From the NCBI RefSeq assembly GCF_004664715.2, contig NC_051071.1:33276337-33340336 (forward strand): a DNA stretch of 64,000 nucleotides, given 5' to 3'. Every line of letters starts with the position of its first letter. The stretch's first letter is position 1. The position numbers were made by a program, and so were the translations under genes. Source of the DNA: Peromyscus leucopus (taxonomy: Eukaryota; Chordata; Mammalia; Rodentia; Cricetidae). Shown one piece after another: positions 31,513 through 42,702 of the stretch. The notes beneath the pieces were generated by a model. It was not told where the DNA came from, searched no databases, and saw only the letters and a program-made list of their open reading frames with translations.

Positions 31513-32769
31513 TATATGAAGTCATCTCCAGCAGCAAAAGAGAGCACATTCAGAGTCTAAGAACCACCGAGAAAGGCAACTGTACTGCCTTAAGGATAAT
31601 CATTGCAGGACAGGTCCCTAAACTACCAGCCTCTCCAAGAATGGACTCAGTATCCTCAGGTTTCCTTCAACAAACTACATAGACCTGGTCAAAGTCATTT
31701 TCCAACATTCATCCTATGAAACTGAATTATAAAACTGTATCGGACCATCTAGAACGGCAGAGGGTTCCATATATACAGGTTCTGCATTTCAGAGGTAGGA
31801 AAGCAAAGTATGTTTTGAACCCCACCTACCCAGCCACACCTGGAGAGAAGGCAATTAATGCTGAAAAGCTGTTTCAAGACCAGAGGCAAATTCAGGATGC
31901 TCCCCTAATGCTCGCCCCACCTCTAACCTCAATCCCATTTAATAGCTCCCAATGGAGGTCTAGGATCCTGTATCAGGCTTCCTGATTCCCGAAAGGCAGC
32001 CTGATTTTCTGTTCTCTCTTTCCAAAGTGCTCACTGCAGAGGCTGTGGTTTCCATTTGCGAACGTCATCGGCTTCATGGTGGCACACGGGTGAATTAGTT
32101 GGATGGTGTTGACGGAAGAGGTCAGAGTCTCAGCAAGCATTAAGGATGGTACCGCCACTGCCCCCACCCACCACCACCACCAGGGGCCCATCTCTGCAGT
32201 GAGCACAAGCCTGGACTCCTCTTTGTGGAGAAAGTGGGCTGAAGGCAAGCGTGCCAAGGCTCCCTCCTTCCTGTTCTTTTCTGACCAAACCGGACAGCCC
32301 CTTACACACAGCAGCAGCCGGGCCTATATGCCTGCCTTTCTATTGTTCAGTGCTGTTTCCTGTACCTCATGAAAATGAATGAAACTTGTTAACAGAATCT
32401 CAGGGGGAAAAAAAAAAAAAGACAGAAAAGGCTGGCCGGAGTCAGGACATGGGTTTGATTCTTCCGGAGTGTGGTGGGATCGCGGAATGGGTGTGGCTAC
32501 AAGTGGCCCGAGGGGTGCCACAGATAAAGCTAGGGCACAAGCCCCTGCGAAGAGTGGCTTCCTGCTGCCGTAAAATGTTCACTTTTCAGGAAACAAGTTA
32601 GATCTGTTTAAGGAGATATGCTCAGGTACTATGAAGGGGCCAAAAACAAACACAAACATTCAAGCACGAAAATACAGTCTAGGCTTACAGAGGGGTAGGC
32701 GCTGAGCCGGATGTGTTAAGTAATCCTTTGTGGTTTTGTTTTGTGTTGTTCACTGAAAACTGGAGGTGG
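31513..32769. other. Unique block
   Basis: About 1.25 kb with no recognised gene or repeat except an A-run at 32406-32420. The part 32040-32150 has no repeat character and includes overlapping open frames on both strands with no domain. Confidence 0.45.
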
Positions 32770-32908
32770 CAGTGCTGGGTTCCGTTCTCATTTGAAAAAC
32801 AAGGAGACATTTGGACAGGTTATGTGACTTCCCCAAGGTCTTAGGACAACATAGTGGCAGCAATAGAATTCACATCCAGCTCAAATGTCAGAGCCCAAAC
32901 TCTTAGCA
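32770..32908 (-). repeat. MIR SINE
   Basis: 'ggacaggttatgtgacttccccaaggtcttaggacaacatagtggcagcaatagaattcaca' and 'gtcagagcccaaactctt' are the reverse complement of MIR, well ordered. Confidence 0.75.
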
Positions 32909-33694
32909 AACTGGATACATTTGTTTGGAAATAAGTTGCAAGGGTTTGCATTTCTATTATCTTCTCTCCCCCATGATACTCTGAAGAAACCAATTAGCTT
33001 ACAAACCCAAGGACGTTTCCCCAAGCCACACAGCCAGGCAATGATTGGCAGGTCTGAAGAAAAGTGAACCGGGGACCCACTGCCAGCCCTGCAGCAGTGT
33101 TTGACGTCACCACTGGGGTTTGTGCAATGCGCTCCAACAGCAGCCACCAGCTCCTGACCAACCGGAAGCCCAATCTCTCTGTCAAGAGTCCTGCTGAGGC
33201 TTAGGTAAAGCACAGTGGACGTCTTCATCCAGTACCAAGGTCCTCATCACTGGCTCCAGAAACAAACCATTGTTTAGAGCAAAGCCTTCAGAAGGCTGTG
33301 GTCCTGGGAACAATGGTTGAAGCCCACACAAAGGACTGTTAGACTGTGTCAGCCATAGTGTGGGTTGATCATGCTTTGGGCTGATGTTATTTGCTTCATA
33401 TTGACTCAGAAATCACTAGCCCTAATTGGTTGTGTTCATTCACCACTTGCTCATATCTTAGTCCGTTTTCAGCTTGAGATTCCCCAGACCTAGATGCCAA
33501 GCTTTTGACTCAAATTACCCAATATATTAGTTTCTTCAGATCCAGGTAGGTAAATATGGTAACTGTTGATGTCTTAGGAGGCGCTGACTTTCTAAGATAG
33601 CTGTAATTTTAATAAGACCCTTTCCTAGAGTGTTTCTTGGGGGAGCGGGGAAGAACAAGTGTAAATGTATATTATTCCAGAAAAATGAGAGGCT
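32909..33694. other. Unique block
   Basis: No gene recognised. 'caagccacacagccaggcaatgattggcagg' at 33022-33052 looks like another MIR piece but is too short to call. Confidence 0.4.
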
Positions 33695-33962
33695 GTCGCA
33701 ACTGGTAGCTGCTGGGAGGGGAGGGTGGGTTTTCTTTAGGAGTGGAGCCCCTGCTTGGTTAAGCCACACTCCAGTGGAAGGCTACACACCCAAGGATATA
33801 TGGAAAACACAGACTGGGCTTCAGAAAAATAAAATTGAAATAAAGACACAAAATTGGATGGATAGGGAGGAGGGGGTGGGTCTGGGAGGAGTTGGGAGAG
33901 GAGTGAAGATAATAAAAATCCATTGTTTGAAATTCTCAAAGAATCAATTATTTTTAAAATCA
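33695..33962 (+). mobile_element. L1 3' UTR fragment
   Basis: 'agctgctgggaggggagg', 'gttttctttaggagtggagcccc', 'cacactccagtggaaggc', 'ggaggagttgggagagg' and 'gaaattctcaaagaatcaatt' follow the end of the rodent L1 3' UTR. An A-rich tail follows. Confidence 0.8.
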
Positions 33963-34056
33963 GAAAATAAAACAAAACAAAGAACAAAAGAGGCAGAGTT
34001 CAACTTATCAAGGGGGATTTAACCACAGAATAGAATTCAGTTTTCAGCTCAATCCA

Positions 34057-34370
34057 ATGGGGCCAGTACGATGGCTCTGTGGGGTAAAAGCACTTGCCAG
34101 AGAAGTGTGAGGACCTGAGTTCAAATCCCCAGGCCCCACAGAAAAGCCCCAAGTACAGTGCAAATACCTGTAGCCCCAGTGTTTCTATGGTGGCATGGGA
34201 GGTGGAGACAGAAAAGCCTCTTGCCACCCCCATGCCCACTAGCCTGGCACAGGCAGTAGAAAACAATAAATAAACCTGTTTCAAACGAGAGGGAAATCTA
34301 GGCCCTCTCTCTGAAAGGTTGTCTTCTGGATCCCAAATAGGCATGCACCCTTATTTACACAGAGGAATGT

Positions 34371-34415
<45 letters not shown>
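34057..34415 (+). repeat. B4-type SINE with (CA)n tail
   Basis: 'ggggccagtacgatggctctgtggggtaaaagcacttgcc', 'gaggacctgagttcaaatccccagg', 'gtagccccagtg', 'ccactagcctggcac' and a tail that passes into (CA)n at 34371-34415. Confidence 0.8.
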
Positions 34416-34418
<3 letters not shown>

Positions 34419-34634
34419 GAAAAAAATAAAAACTAAGTACTTATTTTGGTAGGTATCTGAACCAAGCAAGTTGCTGACATGGGTGCTGAAGGAAATGTAT
34501 GTACTTTAGCTTTACAAGCAACCAATAATTTCTTGACAGCGGATCACGAGAAGAAGACTGAACAAGGGCTGAGCTGGAGGAAGGCAGAGTCGGGCTACTG
34601 TTCTGTGCTCTCTCTTAGTCCTGCTTGGCCTCAT

Positions 34635-34757
34635 TCATCTCGGTTTCCTTGTCTGTAAAAATGGAAGTAACCCCGCACCTCCTGAGGAAGACTGAATTCA
34701 GCACAGTATCCAGCCCAGGGGAACTGCTCTAATGTTGCTCTTTGCTGCTGCTATGGT
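34635..34757 (+). repeat. MIR SINE
   Basis: 'cggtttccttgtctgtaaaaatggaagtaac', 'ctcctgaggaagactgaattcagcacagtatccagccc' match the MIR 3' half in order. Confidence 0.65.
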
Positions 34758-34949
34758 TTAGAGATGGTGTCTCTAAAGAGTGTGTGTAGAAAGCTGATCC
34801 TGATTCTGTGCGTGATGATGATAAGTATTGTGAGCCCCTGAAAGGGTTGGGGCAGGGGCATGGTCCTCAGGTAATAGTGAGCATGGCTTTGGATGGAATC
34901 TGTTATATTATTGTGATACTCTATTCTTATTCTGGCTGTCTTGATGTAT

Positions 34950-34953
34950 AATC

Positions 34954-35002
<49 letters not shown>
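34950..35002. repeat. (CT)n microsatellite
   Basis: A CT run with one GT interruption, visible directly. Confidence 0.97.
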
Positions 35003-35005
<3 letters not shown>

Positions 35006-35477
35006 TTATTCTGCCATCTTCCATAGCACAGCCAGGTGTCCTCGTTGGAGCCAGCATCACACTTTGTGGACTTTTAACACTTTTAATTATAAGCTAAATA
35101 AAGCTATTTTCTCATATTACTCAGTCTCAGGTAGTTAATACAGTTATAGAGAAGGGGCTACTACATTTGCTGTTTGTTTTTAGACTTCTTGCAAAACAGT
35201 ATATAGTATGTAGGATATACTTTTATTCTGAGTTACATGCCAAATAGGCTGAATTTTAAGAAAAAAAAAAAAAAAAACAGAATCCCTGGGCTTCTCCCTT
35301 TAAGAACTACTGTTGAAGGTATGGGAGTCAGAGGAATTGATTGATTATATTATTCAATTGTATAGTCTTAGAATATTATTACTGATTGAGTTTTGAAGAT
35401 GGTTTGCTAACTGGCCTATTCAAATGTGTAAATTAAGAATATATGGATATAAATTTTCTACAATGAGATTTTATATA
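35003..35477. other. Unique AT-rich stretch
   Basis: No recognised gene or repeat apart from an A-run at 35261-35277. Confidence 0.4.
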
Positions 35478-35576
35478 ACATATGTGTGTATGTATATGTG
35501 AGTGTGTGTGTATATATATATATATATACACATGTGTGTATGTATGTATGTATGTATGTAAGTATACACATATACA
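35478..35576. repeat. Compound (GT)(AT)(GTAT) microsatellite
   Basis: TG, TA and GTAT units in succession (TATATATATATATA at about 35512-35527, then GTAT repeats). Visible directly. Confidence 0.95.
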
Positions 35577-36084
35577 GAAAGAAAAGATGGAACAAAGACA
35601 AACAGACAGAAACAGACATTTGTAAAGCATTCTTCCCAGGTAAACAAAATGCAAAATGACAAGTGGGATTAAGCCTCTGAAGCTGCTCTATGTACCCACT
35701 GTTGACACAGAGTCGAGGGATTCCTAACGTGACATAGCTGTTGTACTTGGTTCACACAATACAGGTAGTGGTTTGTGATCAATGAAGGTACAGTCTCCAT
35801 GCAGAAAAGACGGCTGTACACCAACACTAAAAACTTCATGCCTATACTTTCCTTGCAGAAGACACGGCCTGCTGTGGATAGCTGTGGGGTATAATAGGGA
35901 ATAGTGAGGCCTGCGGTGCAGTGAAGCTTTCGGTGGGGAGGGCGTCTTCCTCTTACCTCCAGGTGGTGGTTGGAGAAGAGAATCTGGAATTTTCTGGATT
36001 TTTCTCATTTACTGGTTTTTTTTTTTGTTGTTGTTGTTTGGTTGTTTGGTTGTTCGGTTGGTTTTTATATTAATTAGAAGCTAT
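35577..36084. other. Unique stretch with a TTG/GTTT patch
   Basis: Simple sequence T10, (GTT)n and (TTTGG)n lies at 36016-36063; otherwise nothing recognised. Confidence 0.45.
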
Positions 36085-36430
36085 AAAACTAAGCACCTGT
36101 CAGCTAAGGACACACAGAAAAGGGCCCCGCAGACTGGGTAGTACTCTGGCTTAGGCAACCAGTGTGTCCTCTCACAGTGCTGGAGGCTGAAGTCCAAGCT
36201 GGGCACCAGCACAGTCACTGCTAGTGTGGCTCTCCTCCTGTGTCCCCACAGTGTCACCCATGTGATCATTAGCAGAAAGGGGGGCGGGGAGTGAAAGAGA
36301 GATAGAGACACAAGAGAGCCACGCTATTGCCTTCATTTAACCCTAATTATCCCCCAATGGGCAGTTATCGTTACATTAGGGCTAAGACACCACTGTATTG
36401 ATGGGTGTGGTCCAGTTCATCAACGCTCCA
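36085..36430 (+). repeat. Old mammalian interspersed repeat, family not assigned
   Basis: 'cctctcacagtgctggaggctgaagtccaagctgggcaccagc', 'ctcctcctgtgtccccacagtg', a GAGA-rich part, 'ttcatttaaccctaattatcccc' and 'acattagggctaagaca' resemble, in order, a widespread mammalian repeat. I cannot name the family with confidence. Confidence 0.5.
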
Positions 36431-36553
36431 GGCTAATATTTTTTTTTTAATGCAGGTAGAACAATAAAATTCATCTATCTATCAGCAATCGTGTATGTTG
36501 GCCAGAGTCCTTAGCTTGGAGTCACGATTTTTGCTCACCAGCTTTACTACATC

Positions 36554-36555
<2 letters not shown>

Positions 36556-36597
<42 letters not shown>
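36556..36597. repeat. (CA)n microsatellite
   Basis: An uninterrupted CA run of about 21 units. Confidence 0.97.
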
Positions 36598-36598
<1 letters not shown>

Positions 36599-37439
36599 AA
36601 AACTTGATCAAATGCTTATGAAGAGTTCAGCTTTCCCTGGAGGGAGCGGGGAGAGAACAATATGCAGACTCCAGACCTTGATGGGAGTAAACGAAAGATT
36701 CAGGTCAGGGAAAGAGCTGAGATAGGAGATAGTCTGTTTGGGGCATGGAGGTTTGAAACTTGTGATCAGTTTGATGCAAGCTGATTCAAGAGGCAATTGG
36801 GAGCCGCTCTCAGTGTGAAGGATACCAGGGTGGCAATTGCTGCACGGAAAAATGATTCCTCTGGCTGTTTGTGGAAACATACAGTGGGAAAAGCCAGCGG
36901 AGGGAACAGGAAGGTACTCAGTTGCCAGCCTGTGTTCTGGGGACTGTGCCAGGGAGGGAATTGTTCTGTGATTTCGCCTTTGCTGGTTTGTGGTGGGAGA
37001 GTTTTTGGCCCTCAGCACTCAGGCACTCAGCCCCTCTTCTTTGTCTGACAACTTGCCATGACGCTGTCATGAAGTCTCACGGCCCCCAGGAAGCTGTCAG
37101 GATGGTTATTATTGTTATCATTACATTTACCAACCCCGTACTCTGTGATAGGTTTCATAGGGAGATGGCTCGTGAAATTGCCAAGTGTGATAGAAGTGGT
37201 ACTCTCCTCTTCATTCTCCAGGACTCCAAACTAAGCCACTGTGAAGAAATGGAACTTTCCCCACATCTCCAAGGTGCCAGTTGACCCAAAGGTGACTTCA
37301 GCCCACATCTGTTTTGTCTTGGCTCCTGATTATTCTACATACGGATCTCTACCGTCCCTCTCTTCCCTGGGCTCATCAGAGCAATGCAATAATGTACCCA
37401 CTGAGAACCTTGCAATGACCTGATCATTTGTCCCTTCCT
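36598..37439. other. Unique block with chance open frames
   Basis: Open frames of 136-137 codons on opposite strands (36608-37018 minus, 36871-37284 plus) overlap, contain no known domain and have no supporting splice or start context. No repeat is certain. Confidence 0.45.
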
Positions 37440-37560
37440 CCCCTTGAGACTGTGATCTCCTTGAGGACAATGATCAGAGCGCCTTCATCTTTATCCTCAC
37501 CATGTGCCCAGCTCAGAGGCACATGAATAGCAAATAAATGTCCATTGGGCTGGATTGAGT
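37440..37560 (+). repeat. L2 LINE 3' end
   Basis: 'cttgagactgtgatctccttgaggacaatgatcagagcgccttcatctttatcc', 'tgtgcccagctcagaggcacatgaatagcaaataaatg' are the L2 3' end in order. Confidence 0.75.
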
Positions 37561-38155
37561 TCTATGTAACATGAACAGCTAGCTGGACCTGGACAGTGAG
37601 GAAGCTCCGCTCTTTAAAGGGCAGCCAGTGGCAGAGAAGCTGCCATGGTGATCTTGTCTCTACATGGTGTCAGTGTTATCTGTGAGTTCTCATTGGTGAA
37701 ATTCTCTCAATTGTGGCTCAAAAATATTTGGGAGCAAATACATCTGTATTCAACATGTACAGACTTGTATTTTGTGTGTCTGTTCCCTAAACAAAACTGT
37801 ACAAAACAACCTTCACAGTATACACATTTTCTTCAGTATTGTTAGTAATCTCGAGGTGCATTTGGAAAGATATGCCTAGGTTATATGCAAATACTATGAC
37901 ACAGTATATAAGGGATGTGAGCATCCTCTCATTCTGGTATCAATGAGAAGGGCATAGGACCAATCACCTTCAGGTACTAAAGGGGGAAAACTTCTGTGGG
38001 AACTCATTAGGACTCAGGACAGATACCTATGAATCTTGAATCTGTACCTTCAGTCCTCAAGACCACAGAACACTTTGGAAACCTGCGAGTAAACTTTGGA
38101 AGTGTTTGATGCTATACGGGCATCTATCACACAGAGCTTGGGAGCCTGGACTCTG
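37561..38155. other. Unique stretch
   Basis: No recognised gene or repeat. Confidence 0.4.
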
Positions 38156-38188
38156 CGGACAGACAGACAGAGAGACAGACAGACAGGC
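38156..38188. repeat. (GACA)n microsatellite
   Basis: Repeated GACA units with a GAGA interruption. Confidence 0.9.
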
Positions 38189-39330
38189 TGAGCTGCCTTC
38201 CCAGTGCCTCCTTGTGTTCCCGACTGTGCTATTAAATGAAGGCTGCTTCCTCTCCCCATGCTCTCCTCTGTAAAATCATGTCAATGTTGGACCTTTCTTG
38301 TGGCATTTCTGTGCATGTTCACTAAAGGAATGAAAAGTGTTAGTAAAATACTGTGCAGAAGTTAGCTATTGGTAACTTTTTTTCTTTTTGCATTACTGAA
38401 GGCTGAAATTTATTAGTATTTTTATATTTCAGGTTTCATTGCTGGCAAAAACCATGGATGGGTTTTTACAATATTATTTTAGGACCTGGATCAGGTCCAT
38501 CCTGGAACTAGATTGACAAGTCCCTCTGACTTGTGGTTGTAGCATCATTTTTTAAAGTCTTTACTCCTGGAATATAAGCCTAACATGTGTGTATAATTTC
38601 CTTACCCCATCAAAAGAATGGGCTGTAAATTCCTGTCTTGTGTATTTTGCAAGGTTAAAGTAGAATGTGATCTTTCACTGAAAAATGTAAACAGTTATGG
38701 TGTTATAATTATCATTATTATAGCCACACATAGAATATTTTAAGAGCCATATGGCTTTAATTAATCATGGGTAATAACTGAAGTCATCCTTCTAACCAGG
38801 AGTAAGACTAGATGCTAAAAATAGCCTAAAGCCCAGGGTAGAACACAATGAGACACACTCTGATCTCTGTGTCCTACAGAGCCGCCCCTTGGGCACAGGA
38901 AGCCTGCCTTCCCTCACCTTTTCTTTCCTCTGTACCTCCCTTTCTTCTTACTTCAGTGGCAGCCTTGCCTAGCGATACAGGTCCCTGAGGAATAGCAGCT
39001 ATCGGCAAATCAGGAATGATTATGGGATGCTTATAGCTAATGAACTACTTCATTTGCTACACCACAGAAAACTCCAACTAGACTTTGCTGTGATTCTCGG
39101 GCCCAAGTGAGCTGGACAGAGAAACAAGCTGCTGCCACCCCCACCCCACCACTGATAGTCTGTAAATCTTGTGTGTGGAGGACTGAGGTAGCTAAGGGAC
39201 CTGCCATCACCATCCTCTTCCCTGTGCCCTGTCTTGATTTCCTTGTTTTCTCCTAACTAGCTATCCACCTATCTGTCACGTATGATGCAGGAGAAACAGC
39301 CGGAGACTTCTAAACACTAAATCCCTAGAG
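38189..39330. other. Unique block
   Basis: About 1.1 kb without recognised gene or repeat. Confidence 0.45.
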
Positions 39331-39553
39331 CAGTGGCTCTCAACCTATGGGTCAAGACCCCTTTGGGAATTACAGGACCTTTTCACAGAGGTCGCCTAGG
39401 ACCATCAGAAAACACACATTTACATGATGATTCATAAAACAGCAAAATTACAGTTATGAAGTAGTATTGAAAATAATTTTATGGTTGGGGGTCCTCATAA
39501 CATGAGGGACAGTGTTATTTGGGTCGCAGCATTAAGAAGGTTGAGAACCATTG
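39331..39553 (+). mobile_element. URR1-type hAT non-autonomous transposon
   Basis: Terminal inverted repeats CAGTGGCTCTCAACC (39331-39345) and GGTTGAGAACCATTG (39539-39553) enclose a 223-bp element with 'cccctttggg', 'aattacagttatgaagtag' and 'aataattttatggttggggg'. The 8-bp flanks CCCTAGAG and CCTTAGAG match at 7 of 8 positions, the target duplication length of hAT elements. It has no transposase and was moved in trans. Confidence 0.93.
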
Positions 39554-40189
39554 CCTTAGAGACTGCATGGAAAATGTATCTCTTGTCAAGGGGAATCTTT
39601 TCTGTCTGAATTTAAAAATTTAAATTCACATACAAAAGATGAAGTTGGTCTGTTTACAAAGTATTTTGCCATCTCATTCTGTGTCAGAAGACTCTCGGCT
39701 GAAGACAAGCAAGCACGGGAACATTAATTCACACACACACATACACACACACTTTTAAACAATCGGTGTGCTGCATGGAGTCATTAAAAAGAGGCAAAAA
39801 AAAGAGAGAAAAATAGGAAAAGAAAGAAAAGTCAGAAAAGCTGACAAAATTCTGGAATCGTTAATTACAGTAAAATGCCAGCCACAATTCTCCTTGTCTC
39901 TGGATCTCAAATGTGACTCTAGACGGCACTCCCCAAGAGAGTGACACATAGGATTTTATTCGTTTCAGCAGAACACAGATGCTGTTGAGTGAAGACCTCT
40001 GTAAGAGTTTGAGGAAAGGAAGCTATCGTAGACCCCTGGAGATGAAAACGGCCTTGAGCAGATTTTATTGAGGACCCAAGTGAAGCCTGGAGCCCCCAGT
40101 GGAGAGCAGCCACCTCCTCCTAGGCAACTATTTTTCTCCTCAGAGAACAAAAAGGAGGTCATTATAAACCCTTTTATCTCCCGCCACCC
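39554..40189. other. Unique stretch
   Basis: No gene or repeat recognised. A short CA-rich run lies at 39731-39752. Confidence 0.4.
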
Positions 40190-40600
40190 CCTTTTTAACT
40201 TTCTTTTTATTTATTCTTTGTGTCTTTCACATCATACATCTTGATCCCTATTCGTTTCCCATCCCTTTGCATCCACCCTCTGCCCTTGTACCCTCCTCTC
40301 CCCTCACCAAAATAAAATAAAATAAAATAAAATTTAAGAGGAAAAAAAAAAGGAAAATTCAGTCTCGTCGTGGAAGCTGTAATGTGACACAGTGTGTCCT
40401 GGGCTCAATCCTTTTATCTATATATTTTACTTGCAAGTGTTCATTGCAAAGAGTCGTTGGTCTGGTTCGAGGCCTCTGATTTCTGCTGCACTATCAGTGC
40501 TGGGTCCTCACTGGAGCTCCTCTTGGATATCCTGTTGTTGCCCTGTGTTGTGGGGATCCTGCAGCTTTGGGTCTACAAGACTGCTTGCCCCTTGCCCTTA
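40190..40600 (-). mobile_element. L1 3' UTR fragment
   Basis: On the plus strand 'ctttttatttattctttgtgtctttcacatcat', 'accctctgcccttgtaccc', an (AAAAT)n patch at 40308-40333, 'gtggaagctgtaatgtgacac', 'gcaagtgttcattgcaaagagtc' and 'ctcttggatatcctgttgttgccc'. The reverse complement ends like L1 tails ('cacaaagaataaataaaaag'). Orientation is by that A-rich end. Confidence 0.65.
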
Positions 40601-41386
40601 AGATTTTTTAACTGCTATTGAAAATGGGTTTTGTGGGAGGGATGAAGCAGGCTTGTGGGGAGGATGTAAGACAATGTTTGTACTAAAAGCAGAGGTTCCT
40701 GAAGTCCGAAGAAACAAAGGTTTTCAACATGATGTGGCTTACTGGGGGGGGGGGGGGGTTAGTAGGAAGAAAAAAACCTGGACACATTGTGCAGCACAGA
40801 CACATTGGGCTAGCCTGGGGCGTGGGGACTGTCTACTCATTCACTAGCCACTCTGCCCCACAACCATGCCAGCTTCCATATCTGCCCTCTGTGCGCCTTG
40901 TGCTGCAGTCTGGAGCAGGTCCTCACGGCACCTACAGCCAGGTGTCTGCTTCTCAGGTGGACAACTGTGTCCCTCATAGCAAAAGGGGATTGCCACTTGG
41001 ATAAGGTTGTCCACCTACAGAGATGGAGTTGGAAAGATCTTGCATTTTAAGGCCCTGGGCCAAGTTGTCAACGGAAGAACGGAGGCCTTCAATATATGTG
41101 TATATTTATTTCCAAGTCAGGCTTCCTCACATACCTTCTCCCTCCTTCCCTACCTCCTTCCCTGGGCTGAAAGTCTAAGCTCACTGAGATCCTAGCCCAC
41201 AGTAGTGCTACAAATGGGAGGAACCCTAAGTATCCTGTGGAGGAAAATCATCCAGTGTTCAGGAACAAACAGGCTGACCAAGCCTTGCATGGCAGAAATG
41301 GACACTATAATAGGCCATGTCATTACAACTCATTCTAACACATGAGTTTCTCATAGATGAACATAGCTTAAAACTAAACACGCGAG
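40601..41386. other. Unique stretch with a G-run
   Basis: A run of 15 G lies at 40744-40758. Open frames around it are low-complexity. No gene or interspersed repeat recognised. Confidence 0.45.
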
Positions 41387-41548
41387 CGCACACACACACA
41401 CACACACACACACACCACACATACCACACACCACACACACGCTCCACTGCTCAACAGGTTCAGGAATGAAGACATCTGTCTAACACACACTCAGACACAC
41501 AGACACACATGCACACATAAGCTCCACTGCTCAGCAGGTCCAGGAAGA
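41387..41548. repeat. (CA)n tract with an 80-bp duplication
   Basis: (CA)n at about 41391-41440 is followed by 'gctccactgctcaacaggttcaggaa' (41441) and, exactly 80 bases later, 'gctccactgctcagcaggtccaggaa' (41521), each preceded by CACACA-rich DNA. It is a tandem duplication of one CA-rich unit. Confidence 0.85.
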
Positions 41549-42624
41549 GAGTGCTTACTGGCCTGGAAAGGGAAGGAAAACTTTCTCAGAGGCAAAGATG
41601 AGTGAAATAGAGAGCAGGCACGGTGGGCACAGTGACTCCTGACTTCAGGGCTTCACTCCCCATTTAAAGTGCCTTCCCTTGTCCTCCACTTCAGGGAGTG
41701 GATCTCTCCCTTCCCCTGGGATTTGCACAGGTTCTTTGAGCAAACCACTTTAATTAAGCAGGGTCACAGCTGCCAGGCTCCGTGGCTGCATGTCCTCTAC
41801 CTAAGCTATGGTGGTTCTTGGCTTTGGGAAATGATCTTAAACCTCTGATGGCCTGTACCCCCAATAAATAAATAAATAAATAAAAGACTATATGGGAAAG
41901 GCTGATAAACTGGTATTGATTTTCACAGATCATCCTTGTCAAAAGGATTTACTGATGTGTCGATGTGTGTTGTCAAGAGGATCATAGCAGGATGGCTTGA
42001 AGGATTTATAAGAAATCTACGGGCTTTAATACACTTGGCGGTAAATAACTAACAAGTACTGCCCATATTGATTCTTGTCATGTGGTCAATGCAATCTTTA
42101 GCCCACTAATTGTCAGTATTGACAAACAGTTCATGATCTAAATGAGCTGCTGGACATCCGTTAGACCTGGAGCGCTGGCAGAGGCTGTTCTCCCTGCTGT
42201 TCTTAGTCTGTAGCTTATGGGGCAGCCTTGTAGGAAAGATGCAGAGAGGAGCCCAGCCCGGGGCACTTAACTCTTCCTTGTTGTCAACTGTCACCATGAT
42301 GAAGAGAGAGGGCACTGTGCAAGGCCAGCACCTAGCTCCAGGACACACTGACAGGAATCTCCTACAGGAAAGCTGACCACAAATGTCTCTTCCTAGAAGA
42401 GGTCTTCCAAGTCACAGCACCCCGGGGGTGCTACAACTCAGGCTCTCCAATCACTCCTTATATTAACAAGTCCCCCCTTATCTATAATGAGTGGATACAT
42501 TTGTCTGTTTACCTACTATGGGATGGCTAAAGCTCTGTTTTCCAACTGTACATGTATTGCTTAAAGTTGAGGAAAAGATAAGTTGAGTGGTTATGCATCA
42601 TATTTGACAGGATGATAAACATTG
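41549..42624. other. Unique block
   Basis: Nothing recognised except (AAAT)n at 41862-41884. Confidence 0.45.
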
Positions 42625-42702
42625 ACATGGATGAATGACTTTAGTGGTAGAGTGTTTGCCTAGTGTGAAAGAGGTTCTGGGCTTGATCCTCAGCACAGGA
42701 AA
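42625..42702 (+). repeat. ID-type SINE
   Basis: 'tggatgaatgactttagtggtagagtgtttgcctagtgtg' and 'ggttctgggcttgatcctcagcacagg' match ID with intact A- and B-box words. Confidence 0.75.

Noticed and set aside
33022..33060. Second MIR next to the one at 32770
   Set aside because: Only about 35 bases resemble MIR; too short to support.
36871..37284. 137-codon open frame opposite a 136-codon frame
   Set aside because: The two overlap on opposite strands, and neither has a protein signature.
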